Translations under genes and position numbers: made by a program
Shown: in pieces, positions 36,295 to 48,356 of the stretch
Position numbering within the stretch: position 1 is the stretch's first letter
Layout: the number at the start of each line of letters is the position of its first letter
The notes under the pieces: model-generated
What the model saw: only the letters and a program-made list of their open reading frames with translations
Databases searched by the model: none
What the model was told of the DNA's origin: nothing
Source: Imbricaverruca yamaguchii
Lineage: Eukaryota > Arthropoda > Thecostraca > Neoverrucidae
Assembly (NCBI GenBank): GCA_034440575.1
Contig: JAOTOL010001370.1
Span: 291,501 to 355,500, forward strand
Direction: 5' to 3'
DNA: 64,000 bases

Positions 36295-36725
36295 CCGCGG
36301 TCGGACGTAATCCACGGGGCAGCTTCCCGTGGGATTTGAGGTCAGACGTAATCCACGAGGCATCGCATCACGTGGCCCGAGGTCAGAGGAAATTCACGGG
36401 GCAGCGCACCATGGGCACCGAAGTCAGACGTAACTTACGGGGCAGTATTCATGGGATCTGACGTCAGACGCAATCTACTGGGCAGTATGTCATGGGACCT
36501 GACGTCGGACGTAATCCACTGGGCAGCATGTCATGGAACCCGAGGTCAGCGTAACCCGTGGGGAAGCATGCCGCTGGATTTGAAGTCAGATTTATTTCAG
36601 GGGTATCGGGCCATGGGACCTGAGGTGAAACGTAATACATGAGGCAGAACACCATGGGACACAAGGTCAGATGTAATTCACGGGGCAGCGTGTCATGGGA
36701 CCTGAGGTCAGAAGTAATCCACGTG
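36295..36725. repeat. 41-bp degenerate minisatellite, about 10 units
   Basis: The consensus unit is about GTCAGACGTAATCCACGGGG, CAGC, then a CATGGGACCTGAG-type end. Units are well diverged, so the array is old. Many units contain GAGGTCAGA and one contains TGACGTCA (about 36459). Confidence 0.88.
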
Positions 36726-37289
36726 AAGTTGAAGAAGGAGCTAAAGCTCAACTGCATTACATCGAAAATAGTCCAGAAAGACGAGAAGCCCACTCACTCC
36801 CTTTTCAGACAGGAATTCACTTCGCACACGTATAGCGTATTAGTACGCCGATGTGGTTCAATATTTCACTTTTTCTTCTTCTTTTTGCTCGTACACTTTT
36901 CACTCTTTCTGTTCACTTCTCACTCTCACCTTGCAGTTTCACACAGCTTGCATACAAAGGCAACAAAGAGGGAGAGGAAAAAGTTGGGCGAGCGTCCGAG
37001 ACGCGTCTGCTCGCGGCGCCGCGCTCAGGCCAACTGCGCCGCGCTCAGGCCAACTGTATGGTAATGGTAACGGTAGGGTAAACCATAAGCACTGCACCAT
37101 GGCGTTGAAGTCCGTGGTAGCCATAGTCTGGTACCCATGTAAGATACAATGAAGCATGGGGGCACCCGACATATCAGCATTTATATTTCCCTTCATCTGA
37201 TCCGAACCGAGAAGGGATTATCTCGCATCATGCTTTCGCCGGAGCTTCACTATCGTCTTGATATTTGCGACTTTAAAATGAAAACAAGT

Positions 37290-37486
37290 TTCTTGTAATA
37301 GCCCTGTTTGTTATTGTAATGCGTGGTTTGCGCAACTTCATGCCCATTCATGTCTAATGTCGCCGACCACACTGTTTCGCCGGTAGGCCGCGGGATTGGG
37401 AAATGTTCTGAGCAGTGCGAGTGTTGAACCCGGTACCTTCGATACCCAGAGCTCAGCACCTTAACCGCTCGGCCATCCACGCCCCT
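37290..37486 (-). mobile_element. tRNA-derived SINE, family S4
   Basis: On the minus strand the head reads GGATGGCCGAGCGGTTAAGG, a Leu/Ser-tRNA-type A box, then CCGGGTTCAACACTC as B box. A non-tRNA body follows with GGTCGGCGACATTAGACATG. The head is only mildly degraded. Confidence 0.75.
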
Positions 37487-37604
37487 TTCAAATACCCTAC
37501 GAAGCTTAATAGTAGCAATGAAGCCACTCCGTTGCAGGTATTCAGTCTTTACTCCACGAAAATTCAAAATTCGAATAACCTGGAAGCATCGTTTTCAGTC
37601 TTAA

Positions 37605-38964
37605 CACGCGCCCTGGAGGGTGGGGGGGGGCGAAATCCGCCCACCCCACCGGTTTTTCGTAGATAACACCAGCTTACACCTGGCGATATACGCCATTGTT
37701 TGTGAATATGCTTAGAAATGACTGGCGCGTTGCTTAAAGTAAGAAAAACAAAATCTAGATAATTATTTTTTGAGTTAGGGGTCGTTAAAGTCAAACATTT
37801 TCTCAGCGCCAGACCATAAATATCGGCGCTGATGCGCTTCCCGTATATTGGCAAAAAAGGAAGTGTTCCTGGCAACACTAGCGACTTATTTGATGCATAT
37901 TGTTATGCAAGATAATTTAAAAGTCATGCTAGGTCGCCGAGGTCAAGTCAGGTCAAGTTTATTACAGGTTAACACACGCCCTGGAGGGGGGAGGGCGAAT
38001 TCCGCCCACCACTCCGATTTGTCGTACATAACTCCATATTGTAGCTGCCGATATACGCCATTTTTTACGTACCTGCTTAGAAATTAGACCAGCGCATTGC
38101 TTAGAGCAGAAAAAAATCGGCCGAATAATGTCAAGTTAGGGGTCGTCAAAGTAAAAAAATTATCAGCACCAGATCACAAAAATCGGCGCTGATGCGCTTC
38201 CCGTATACTGGCAAAAGGGAAGTGTTCTTGACAACACTAGCGACTTGTTTGATGCATATTGTCATGCTAGATAATTTGAAAGTCATGTTAGTTCGCCCAG
38301 GTCAAGTCAGGTCAATTTCATGACAGGCTAATGGAACCAAACTCGGTCAACTGGAATGTTGTCATGAATGCAAATGCAAATGTTGTTGTGAATGTCATGC
38401 GATTGATGTCACTTTGCATGTCACTCCCTACACATCCGGAAATCTACTGTTTGTCATTGAGTGCCTAAACGGTTCCATACTTTATTCATGTATTTCACTC
38501 CTTTCTTTGCGAAGCCGATTGTGCCGAACCGCCCAACGGAGCAGCCGGGTGAGCAGCACGGTTCCGGTAACTGGAGCAGGCAATGACCAGATAAAGTGCT
38601 CCTATATTGTAAAGTGCTCCCATTTGACCTAAGGACAAATGGCGGACCTGGAATTTGTATTGCATCATTATTAATGTCCAAAACATCACTAATGCCAATG
38701 TTGGAGCATTTAAACACAATCACAGCGATCCATAACTATGACAAGCCAAGCCACGCAAAGCCAGAATATGTTGCTATTTTGACCTCATTTGACCTTGAAG
38801 ATATTGATCTAAGGTTATGAAATTTGCACACAATAGAGTTAACTGTCGTGCCCATCCACTCTGCGAATTTCGTTGCTCTAGCCTTAATAGGAGCCGAAAT
38901 CTTAGGGGGCGGAATTCGCCACCCTCCAGTGCGCGTAATTTTCAGTGGCCCTCCAGGGCGCGTG
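37605..38964 (+). mobile_element. TTAA family F1, best complete copy (copy F1e)
   Basis: TTAA (37601-37604) and TTGA (38965-38968) flank termini CACGCGCCCTGGAGGG and CCCTCCAGGGCGCGTG. Module A1 runs 37605-37968. A second TTAA (37969-37972) with CACACGCCCTGGAGGGG opens A2, to about 38330, and B completes the element. Each A ends with AGGTCAAGTCAGGTCAA. B holds the AGGTCA cluster at 38775-38820 (TTGACCTCATTTGACCTTGA). No transposase is encoded, so it must depend on one in trans. The superfamily (piggyBac or Kolobok-like) is inferred only from TTAA. Confidence 0.92.
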
Positions 38965-38968
38965 TTGA

Positions 38969-39611
38969 TCCTTCGACAAAGAACTTACCTGGCGGGGGGG
39001 GGGGAGTTGGATGTTTGATGGAGCCTGATCAGTTTGGTGAGGAATGTGCTCCTCGCATGGTGTGGAACTTAACTTGACGATGCGTAAAATCGACCCGTCG
39101 ATGAACACTCGATAATTCACCAGTTTGCATTCAAGGACAGAATGGTTGAGGCGAATATCCCCAGGCCACTGAAATATAATTAATATTCGTCATGCACTAT
39201 CGGGTATATGTCGGATTGTCGGATTCCGATATTTTGACACTTGCTAAAGAAGGCCTTTTTTTCTTCGTAATTATATTTGATATTTGAGCTATTGCTCCAT
39301 GTGTTACATCTCGATGCATACATCTGACATGCATTGCATGAACGGCTTCGTTATATTCTGAGAATGGATAGAAAGAAGTTATTGTTATCATTATTTGTTC
39401 GATACTTCAAAATGTTTTCTGCCTGCATATGCCTTGTTTTCCTGGATAAAGCAATAAGTGTGTGGGGCTACTAATTGCATGGTATCATCTTCAGAGCAGA
39501 TAAGTCCCAAGATTATGTCAGCTTCAGAGGTCCTTTGACAATAAGGTTTGCATCCTGGATCCTACGAAGACTTTCGACAAGCTGTCACTCAGATCATGAG
39601 GAATCAGCCAC
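38969..39611. other. Near-unique sequence
   Basis: No gene was recognised. A 13-base G-run (38993-39005) starts 29 bp after the F1e terminus. Confidence 0.4.
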
Positions 39612-39695
39612 ATGGACGGCGGTGTGACCGAGCGGTCAAATGAGCTGAACCGCCTCGGGCGGAAAGACGTTCGAGTTGAAAGCTCCCATCCAAGC
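39612..39695 (+). mobile_element. tRNA-like SINE head, degraded (S5)
   Basis: GACGGCGGTGTGACCGAGCGG followed by TCAAATGAGC resembles the 5' half of a Ser/Leu tRNA. A decayed B box GACGTTCGAGTTG lies about 45 bp on. No copy of its body is seen elsewhere in the window. Confidence 0.5.
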
Positions 39696-39934
39696 GTCTG
39701 AAGGACTATTCTGAGTTTGCACACGCCATCAGAGAGATTCACATAAGCAGCGCTTCAGTGGCTATGTGACAGGTGCAAACTCTGGGGAAATGCGTACGTC
39801 ATCCTTGGAGTTCCATCGATACACCATCGTTCATTTTCGACAACATGACAGATCCTCCGCAGAACCTCCCTTTGGATCCTGCGTCTCTGAGGGTCCGTGT
39901 AAAGAATGCCGAACAGCACATGCATGAAATGGCA

Positions 39935-39978
39935 AACAAAATGTGGGCACTCGCTCTCGCGGGTGCCCACATTTGAAT
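39935..39978. other. Strong 16-bp hairpin
   Basis: AAATGTGGGCACTCGC (39939-39954) pairs with GCGGGTGCCCACATTT (39959-39974) across a TCTC loop, with a single T-G wobble. It lies about 120 bp before the CATA microsatellite. Confidence 0.9.
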
Positions 39979-40094
39979 GAATATTAAATGAAATACTGAA
40001 GGACATGCCGTGGGAGCCATTGTAGCGCACAAGAAAACATAGCTCCTGATGTTGATGTATGTTTGATCGTATCGTGGAGCGAATATTTGTTGTT

Positions 40095-40810
40095 GCCACA
40101 AAATCTACTACATACATACGTGCATACATACATATATACATGCGCACATGCATACATACATACATACATACATACATACATACATACATACATACATACA
40201 TACATACATACATACATACATACATACATACATACATGCATGCATACATGCATACATACATGTGTGCATGCGTACATGTGTACATGCCTGCAAACGTGCA
40301 TGCGTGCATGCGTACAAACAAACAAACAAACATGCATACGCACAAGCAACATACATACAAACAAACATGTATACAAACAAACACATATGCATACAAACAC
40401 ACAAACATGCACACACACAAACAAACACGCATACAACAAACATACATGCAAACAAACAAACATGCACACAAATAAACACACATGCATATAAACAAACATG
40501 TATGCAAACAAACATGCATGTATACAAACAAGCATGGATGCAACAAACATACATGCAAACAAACAAATATGCACACAAACAAACAAACATGCATAAAACA
40601 AACATGTATACAAACATGCATGCATACAAGCATGCATACAAACATGCAAACACACAAGCATGCATACAAACATCCAAACACACAAGCATGCATACAAGTA
40701 TACAAATATACAAACACACAAACATACATACAAGCATATAACCATGCATACAAACATACAAACATGCATACAAACACACAAACATGCATACAAATATACA
40801 TACATATGTA
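40095..40810. repeat. CATA/AACA tetranucleotide array
   Basis: About 100 bp of pure CATA (roughly 40151-40247) grades into 560 bp of CATGCATA, AAACAAACA and ACACACAAACA variants. Stops are rare on both strands, so overlapping frames of 120-348 codons appear (Cys/Met/Val/Tyr-rich on minus, His/Thr/Lys-rich on plus). They follow directly from the tetranucleotide and are not genes. Confidence 0.95.
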
Positions 40811-41696
40811 TGCATTTATACCAGAAGGCCCGTTTGGGAAGGCTTGAGTGTACCGCCACTCAGATTGTGAACAAAGTGTCCGAAAACCATGCTTATGAAT
40901 GTGACAAGAACCATTTGGCCAATGTTTCTTGAAGCCATCGGAAATGCTTGTTGATGCTTAGCCAAAAAGGCTTTTAGTGAAGATATATAAGGAAGAATAG
41001 TCTTAGATTGAAATGGCTTACCTATCCTAACCTAACCTAATCTAGCGTTTGCTATCGTGTTTTTTTTTAAAAGACAACATCATTAGCAAAAATCGAAAGT
41101 ATACAATTATAAAACCATAGCCTAGGATGACTTAACCCAGCCCAGCGTTAGTTTTTCTTTAAAGGTGAAATGCGTGTGCAAAACGTACCCCGTAAGCACC
41201 CAAAGCTGCAGAACCGAGTACTGATAATTCCTGGATCTGCCCCTCGTCACAACCAGCATCTGGAAAAGTCATTCAATATCTTATGTGCGATGGGAATTAA
41301 AACTATGTGATATAATCAGTGCGACACAGTACAGGACCCACAAACTTCCCGTCATTGCAAATTCATTCCTTTATGCCATAGTTTTCCTCACCAAGCAAGG
41401 CTTAACAAGTGAAAGTCAGAAAGACAGCGCCATTATTATTCGATGGGTCCCTCCTCATAGATGCAACTGTGTTACCTCTGCCTATGCAACCACATCACGG
41501 TAGGATCATACACCATTACCCTGAGCATGTAGCCATCGCTTACTAGCCTGCGTAATGCACTTGTTGAAGTCTTGTTCACTCCGCGCAGGTCTTTGGCACC
41601 ACCAGTCGCTGAAGGATGGCGTCCGCATGTTGTGTGACTAAATTTGACGAGTGGCTCGTAGCACCCTCTTCCATCAACTGATGCAACGGCATACTT
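40811..41696. other. Near-unique sequence
   Basis: CCTAACCTAACCTAA appears once near 41024-41040, a short telomere-like run. No gene was recognised. Confidence 0.4.
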
Positions 41697-41797
41697 GTGC
41701 GCTTACGTATGTATGTCTGCGCTTACGTATGTACATCTGCACTTACGTATGTCAATTTGCACTTACATATGCACTTCTGCACTTACGTACCGCCGTC
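41697..41797. repeat. 20-bp tandem repeat, about 5 units
   Basis: TGCGCTTACGTATGTATGTC and TGCACTTACGTATGTCAATT variants follow each other in register. The core TTACGTATG is retained in most units. Confidence 0.88.
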
Positions 41798-42049
41798 ATG
41801 CGTACATTTGTCCCTACTTACATTTGTCTTAGAATAAAGTTTCCCTAGGTAATCGTTCACAGAAAGCACGGCGGGCTCCGGCTTTTCAGAGCTCGTGTGC
41901 TAACATGGAGCAATCGGCGGAGCATCGCACGTGGGACAACATCACCTTCACTGAACAAGTGAAGTGAACAAGTGAACAAGTGCACTCATTAGCCGCCATG
42001 TCTTTATGCACGAACATGGTAAAAAGCTGCATAACAACAGAGCCGGCAA

Positions 42050-42510
42050 AGCGATCCTAGCCCTTCGTGTGCAGGTAAACTAATCTTCCCAGGGCTCCCT
42101 TACTAGAAATCATGTTACTAATTACTACTAACACGTGGCGGCTAACTTGGGAGGTGGTATGGGACATTTCCTCCTTCGCCACACGGTAAATGTCCCTCGG
42201 TGCTCTTCAACAAGAGTAGATTAGTACTGGCACACTATCAAGATCAACTTTCTTTCCAACCCTCCTCACCCCAAAGTGCAAATTATCTTGTGGAGTAGTA
42301 GGTAAGGTAAACTAAGCTGCATGACAACCGATTCAACCATCGGGAAAACGGTCACCCCTAACCCCTCTCCGCCTTCAGCACCTGACGTCATTTACACTAT
42401 AACGCAAATCTCCTTTAACGTAAATGTACACTTGCCTTCATCTTGCATGCAAAACAAATTCACTTTAAAGGTGGTGCAACTGAACTCTGTTGTTCGGCAC
42501 GCCTCTGAGT
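42050..42510 (+). repeat. Dispersed repeat R4, copy b
   Basis: Partner of 13548-13999. This copy has extra AGTAGGTAAGGTAAA text after the CTTGTGGAGT landmark and lacks the flanking minisatellites, so those arrays are not part of the repeat. Confidence 0.75.
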
Positions 42511-43718
42511 ACACTCAACGCCCCCCTCCGCCCGACACTTCTCCTGTGGAGTGTCGGTAGCCGCCAAATAAAGTAGCCCGTGCTCGTCTTGTCGGCTGTA
42601 AGTAAGATGGGCTCTCACTTACAGCCAAAGCTGCCAGATGTAAGCAAACTAGTGTTCCAAACGTGCCCAGCTTCGAAGCGGGGTAAATGCTCCGGTCGAT
42701 TCGACTGCATTTTCCCGGCCTTAGGTCGTTACTGGTCTTAGGGAGCAGATTGCAAAAGACAAGTGGGTACTGCACTCCCATTGACGAATCCATGCTAGTT
42801 CTGCTTTCTCGCCAATCGCGATGCTAAAGGCAAATTATGCATGAGCAAGTATCGTGTGACCGCGTGCACTGACGATGAAGGCCAATTGCAGGTTGGCGGG
42901 TTTATACTGGGTTAGGTCACTGGTCGGACAAACTCTTCACTGCACATATTCGTAACTTAGCATTGTTATCCATGAGGGTAATTTGGGAACACAAGTGCTA
43001 ATTTTATGGGTGAAAATGAGTAGGTAACATCACATACCAGTGCTTTTAAAAGTTACATCAAAATCCGGCACGTGGTTAATGACATTGTAGATTGTATGCC
43101 CTATGGTTATGACAAGGTGTTAGCGAGAGACCTACGATACGAAGTAAACCAGTCTCTTCAAATAAATTAATTCGATGATGTAGAACATCTGATATACAAG
43201 TTGAAGGAATAGATTGTGATAATTCGAAACAGAAATCCTGGAATAGAACGCAAAAATTACTGGATAACATATATGTAAAGGTTATTTCAGTAAGGTAGAA
43301 CATCTGATATGCAATTCAAAGAAAAGAAAGTGATAAGGTGGGATACAACTTCTGGAATTTGGTGCACAGGTGATATTGTTAAACCTTCATGGAAGTTATT
43401 CGAGATGATATAAAATGTAGCACATTATATTTTCGTTTGATAAGAACATTGCAAGTTGTCAGCACATCACACAGAAGATGCATGACGCGTTTTTATCACA
43501 AAATGTTCAGTGGCAAATTGTTCCCATTTCACTTTATGGGAGAATAGTGACTTGGTGAAATTATCTGATAAAGCGAAATACACATCATTAGAGCGTTTGT
43601 TTCCACGTTGTTCAATTTTGACCATTGGAAATCACTTGCACCTTCTCTAGAAACCAGAATATAGCATAAATCAGAGCAAGCCCACTCTCGTGGTGTTCTT
43701 TCTCAAACCCATGGGGGG
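42511..43718. other. Near-unique sequence
   Basis: No gene was seen. AGAACATCTGATAT(A/G)CAA recurs at about 43183 and 43299 as part of a weak duplication. Confidence 0.4.
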
Positions 43719-43912
43719 GGGCTGTGGTATCTCAGCTGGCAGAGCGTCGAACTCTTGATCGCAAGATTGTGGGCTCGAATCTCACAACCGACGGAATGCA
43801 TCGAGTCCACCCGCGCCCAATCAGCGTGAAAGGTTGGCGAGGCTATATAGCCTAGCGGTAGAATGCATCGTAAAAGAACCCAAGGTTCTTCTTCTTCTGA
43901 AACCCACCACCA
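43719..43912 (+). mobile_element. tRNA-derived SINE, family S2
   Basis: The head reads TGTGGTATCTCAGCTGGCAG (A box) and GGGCTCGAATCTCAC (B box, 43772-43781). A body follows with CGCCCAATCAGCGTGAAAGG then TTGGCGAGGCTATATAGCC and CATCGTAAAAGAACCC, ending in CTTCTTCTTC. The body block resembles that of S1 although the heads differ. Confidence 0.75.
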
Positions 43913-45036
43913 GAGCGGCACCATCGGTATTATATCCGCTCACGACGCCTAACGTATTAATGTAATTTTCAAAACTTGGTCTCTGAATATAACCAGTGAA
44001 GTCTCTATTAGCAGTAAGGGCACTCCTTAGCAATCTATATTTCGTGATGCAGACTTTGCGTTTTTCCTCTGTTAAGATTTTGAACTTCGCAATACAAATA
44101 GTGTATGAAACAGAAGAACGCTTCACCCGCACTTTCGCTGGATGTGTGCAGCTGGAAGGTGCTTACTTGCTGCGCGCTGGAACGTTTCCCAATGGGTGGC
44201 GTCGACCAGTGGGCACTACAGCATAGCAGGACAGGATCGAGTAGATACGGCAATGCGTGCGTTGGCATGATACAAACTCTGTGCCACCGCATCGAGCTAT
44301 GCTCATCCGAGAGGAGCGTGGGCGAATTGGTGTGTAAAATATGTCCATTGCCAGCTTGTACATTACTGAGCTAATCTCACGTGATGTTTCATTGCCAGTC
44401 ACCATGGTCCTGACACCACGATCAGTCGATTAGGAGTAGCGTCCCTGCCTTTCTGCCAGCCATTATCACGCATCGTACGCCTCCACAAACAGTGCGCGTC
44501 TGGCGGGCGTCGTCCCAGCAGGCGTACAGGACGCGTCCTGCACTCAACAGACGCATCATGCATACATCGCGCACCTGTCTCTCACTAATAAGCTGTTTCA
44601 GGGCGGCGGAACTCTTACCCTGGAGGAGCGACCCGGATGGATAATAGCGTCAGCACTTGACCAGCACGGCCGCTGTCGGATATTTCCCCGGGGACCTCGA
44701 CGGGGACGTTCTTCACCTGGAGCGCTCAGTCCCCACGTTCCGGTCCTATGAAACTGCGAGTTGGAGTCGTGAGCACGTCGGCATTATGACGCTACTGGTC
44801 GCACAGCTATGGCTGGCGCCGTAGCTTTTCTGTCGAATGAGTGCCGGGAACACCGGCGGATCCAGAGGGACCATGGAGGGAATTGTCCCTCCTTCAAGGC
44901 ATTCCATGTCGAGACATACGCTTACGATTTTATAAACGGACATCGATCTTCGAGAGGTGTATTTTGTGTTGATGCACGTGGAACCTTATGCTTGCAATTC
45001 AAAATATTTCCATAGCATTAGGCGTCAGACGTAATG
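43913..45036. other. Near-unique sequence
   Basis: No gene, RNA gene or dispersed repeat was recognised. Confidence 0.4.
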
Positions 45037-45040
45037 TTAA

Positions 45041-45893
45041 CCCGTACCGTCTCGGGGAGGGGGGGGGGTGTCTTCAACCGCCCCTCAGGTTTTCCGCGGA
45101 TGGTGAACGAATGGCGTGAGGCAGCGCACCAAAATTTGGCATACCTTTTACCACATCAATTTGGCATGCTGTGTCAAAATGTTGGAGTCAGATATTTTAG
45201 GGTCAACGAGTTAGTCAAGGTCAAATGAGGTCACCTCCGAAAAAAGGTCCACCAGTCGTCATGCTCTAACGGACACAGATATTTTAATGAAACTTTTCAG
45301 CGTTTGCGTATCTTTAGGGATGCAACAAAATGTATGAGAGGAATCTTTAATTTTGTTTCCGTTTTTTGACTACCTATTAATTTTTCATATTTGCCTATTA
45401 GAGTTCAAATTGAAGATTCTGGCTAAAGCAAGCATCATTATTAGGGCAAATTGACTTCCAGCAACGTTTTTAGTCTGTTCTACCCATTAGAGAATGAAAA
45501 TGAAAGAAAACTTGCAAACTCAATTTTGAAATTTTCAAAAAAATTATTTTATTTTTTATTTTTGTGAGGCCAAAACATTTTATGGCCCTGGTAGATTTCG
45601 CTGTCTTTTTTCCGATTTCAAATAATTTTCTCTCAAATATCCACAAAAATGATCTCCCCAGAGCCAAAAACATAATGTAAGTCGTAAAAAGTCGTGCAAA
45701 TCTAGCCCCGTAGTTATGTCACTTTTGGGGGAAAATTGCTTGGGGTGGATCCAGACCCTACTCGTCGACCGCTTGCCTATGACACCTCTTTCGTTTTCAT
45801 GCGACGCTGAGTTTGGACTTTAAAATGGGGTTGCTATCCGTCCCCCGCCCCCGGAGACGTGGTGTGAAGATCTGACCGAGGAGACGGCGCGGG
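45041..45893 (-). mobile_element. TTAA family F2, complete (copy F2d)
   Basis: TTAA (45037-45040) precedes CCCGTACCGTCTCGGGG, and GAGACGGCGCGGG precedes TTAC (45894-45897), a one-base-decayed target site. The order is reversed relative to F2c. Around 45212-45233 it reads TCAAGGTCAAATGAGGTCA, a 19-mer that F1 module B also contains. A G-run expansion follows the left terminus. Confidence 0.88.
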
Positions 45894-45897
45894 TTAC

Positions 45898-46430
45898 TGC
45901 GAACACCTGGGGGGGGGGGTCTTCAGTAAAGAAAGAAAAACCGGTAGGTTCCTGGTGCCATTCAAAAACTCTGAAATATGCGTCCGCGACAGGCACGCTC
46001 GGATGCTAACTAGTGTGCGCACGAAGAATATAATTACAATATATGAGACTCTGTCTCTATGAAATATAATGCGACGCGTATTTATGAAAATTAGTTTGCC
46101 TTCAGACGTCAATTTCATTGCTACTTACCGTTATCTATTGCGCATATTTATAAACTTCGTGCTGGCTTCTGGAACTATTTTCCACCATAGACGGCGAGCC
46201 GCCGACGGCGACGCCCGCAGCCTGCGACCCATACCTGAACGCTCGCCATTAATAATACGGCGGGGTGTGGAATAGTTCCTTAAATATTAATGGGCCCCAA
46301 CACCGAAGTTACAAGCAGATTTTCATATTTGAAAAGATAGGCGATGTTCCTGGCATGAGTTCCACCACCATTGTAGTTGAGGCCGGCAGGCTTTCTCGAC
46401 ATTGTTTAAAAAAATGTTTCCCATCCCGGT
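45898..46430. other. Near-unique sequence
   Basis: An 11-base G-run near 45909 and no gene recognised. Confidence 0.4.
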
Positions 46431-46489
46431 AGCTCGGTTGGCTAGAGCACTGGCCTGCACTGGTCTCCCTTATCCTGGCAACACAGGCT
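46431..46489 (+). mobile_element. tRNA-like SINE head, family S3, truncated
   Basis: GGTAGCTCGGTTGGCTAGAG and CTGGTCTCCCTTATCCTGGC resemble the head at 59978-60040 (TTGGTTGGAGCGCTAGCCTC, CTGATCTCCCTGTCCTGGC). The B box is lost: after CACAGG the text passes directly into the next tandem array. Confidence 0.65.
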
Positions 46490-46720
46490 GACACTACGAC
46501 AAGCCGAGCCGACACTGTGACAGATCGACACTGTTGGCAAATGGGCTGGCAATACAGCAGGCCGACACTGTTGGCAGATAGACTGACACTACAACAAGCC
46601 GACACTGTTGGCAGATGGACTGACACTGCGGCAGATCGAGACTGTTGGCAGATTGGCTGACACTATAAGAGGCTGGCACTGTTGCCAGATCGACAGCATC
46701 GGTTGGCAGGCCGATCTGAC
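46490..46720. repeat. About 37-bp degenerate minisatellite
   Basis: The theme GCCGACACTGTTGGCAGAT then (A/G)GACTGACACT recurs about six times, diverged, with lengths of 36-39 bp. Confidence 0.8.
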
Positions 46721-48189
46721 CAGTTCCGATGGCGAGTGGTGGCCTCAATCTGGAGGAATTGATTTCCAGCGAAAGGAGGTCGAGCTCATTTTGTTAATGC
46801 CTTTAGCGATAAAACTTATTGACTGCGTCACGCCTAAAGCCGTTTTACACAGGACCATAATGGACTACAATGCGCCTTCGGCACTTGCCGTAATTCTTCC
46901 AGCGTTATTGCTGGCTTCTTTTGCTCGCATTGGCAAATGTCATAAGTGCACGTGTCTGGCACCCTACTTCTAGAATGCTACTGTACAGGGCGAATTAGAG
47001 TTAACTACGGTCATAAACTACGGTCGCGACCTAATAATCCGCAGCCGATCCTGCTTTCAAATGAATTGTGGCAATTCAAAGGCCTCGCTGGATACAGCTT
47101 GGTGCCAGTGAAGCACAAATACATGCTGCAAATGGTTGGGCGACTGCGAAACGCTGACCCGCCATCGTCAACCTTGTCGCCAGCCAGGCGACGTTGTTGT
47201 GGACTGACGGTTGGCGGCATTTCACGGAATTTGTGTCGACGTGCGCGGGACGTGTCGACTTTGTGCCGTGAATTCATGCGCTGTCGATGTGATTATGGTT
47301 CCCACTGCAAGCTCGTGTCAATGACTCGGCTTAACCAGGTGAGGTAGCACCCAAAGCTTTGTATTGGTAGCACACGGCATTCATTCGGCATCGGTGAAGC
47401 AGCAGTATTGGCAACACCAGTCTCAGGTGTTCCGCCGAAGCAGATCTGTTCATTGCTGTGTAAGAACATCACCGCGCTTACGTTAATGTGCAATCGACAC
47501 AACGGAAATCTGTAATATGAGTTAAAGTAGAATCGAGGAGTGTCACAAATTATTTCGGCGCAACCATCGATTGAAGATATTACATTCTACGGCTGCTGGG
47601 CGCTCTTTATGGTGTATAAGCCCAAGACACAGTGCGGTATAATCCCTTCATTTTGATATATAGCTGCACAGCGACTGCCATTTGTGTTAATTCTAGCCTG
47701 TGGTATTATGCGCCAGAGTGAATTATTCGCTCTTAAATCAGCTTCCACTTTCCCACGTATTACTAAATGCAATTAATTACATTGATTATCACACGGAACG
47801 CGAGAGAGGCGGAAGTGGCCTTTCCACTCCTGAACCGAAAATAAGAGTCGCGTCGGAATTTCATATACGAAATCGAAAGTCTGAACTAAAAATCTTATCT
47901 TCGGAAGCATTCGGGACAACTTTTATTAGATTACTGAATTTTCATGGTTGGAGTCAACGGTTGGTATCATGGCGACCAATATGGTTTGCGTCGGATTCAC
48001 CGGGTATGATTCACGCTCGCGTCCTTTACTGGGCGAAATGCGATAAATGTGAATTCAACGACATGGGATTACAACGGCACGAGGCACCTGCGTCTCAACT
48101 TCACTTGCTCCCTATTTTTATGTTTGTATGTTTCTCAGCTAATATGTTGATACCTTCCACTTTTTGCCCTCCACGATATCACGTGGAAT
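46721..48189. other. Near-unique sequence
   Basis: Open frames of 121-194 codons occur (46608-46973, 46946-47347, 47700-48284) but I recognise no domain. The last of these ends inside the S1 SINE, which argues against a real gene. Confidence 0.4.
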
Positions 48190-48356
48190 GGGGACGAGTG
48201 GTCCAGAGGGGTAAGTTGCTCGTCTCCCAATCGAAAGATTGTGGGTTCGAGTCTCACCTGTCGCTATTCTTCGCCCGCGACTAATCGGCGTGAGCGATTG
48301 GTGACGCTACATGACTCAACTGTCGATGTGTCGTAAAGCCAATAACTAACCAACCG
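48190..48356 (+). mobile_element. tRNA-derived SINE, family S1, plus strand
   Basis: The head GGGGACGAGTGGTCCAGAGG has an A-box-like start, and GTGGGTTCGAGTCTCACC carries the B box (48244-48253). The body has CGGCGTGAGCGATTGGTGAC and CTACATGACTCAACTGTCGA, and the tail reads CGTAAAGCCAATAACTAACC. Its inverted partner is at 3117-3279. Confidence 0.8.

Noticed and set aside
39755..40859. 348-, 291- and 235-codon minus-strand Cys/Met/Val/Tyr-rich frames and His/Thr-rich plus-strand frames
   Set aside because: Direct translation of a CATA/AACA tetranucleotide array on both strands.
41024..41041. CCTAACCTAACCTAA telomere-like run
   Set aside because: Fewer than four units; too short for telomeric or interstitial telomere sequence.
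43719..43800. Functional tRNA gene
   Set aside because: A and B boxes exist but acceptor and anticodon stems do not pair cleanly and a SINE body follows; the same applies to 48190, 59968, 37486 and 3279.
47700..48284. 194-codon plus frame
   Set aside because: No domain is recognised, codon use looks random, and it ends within the S1 SINE.
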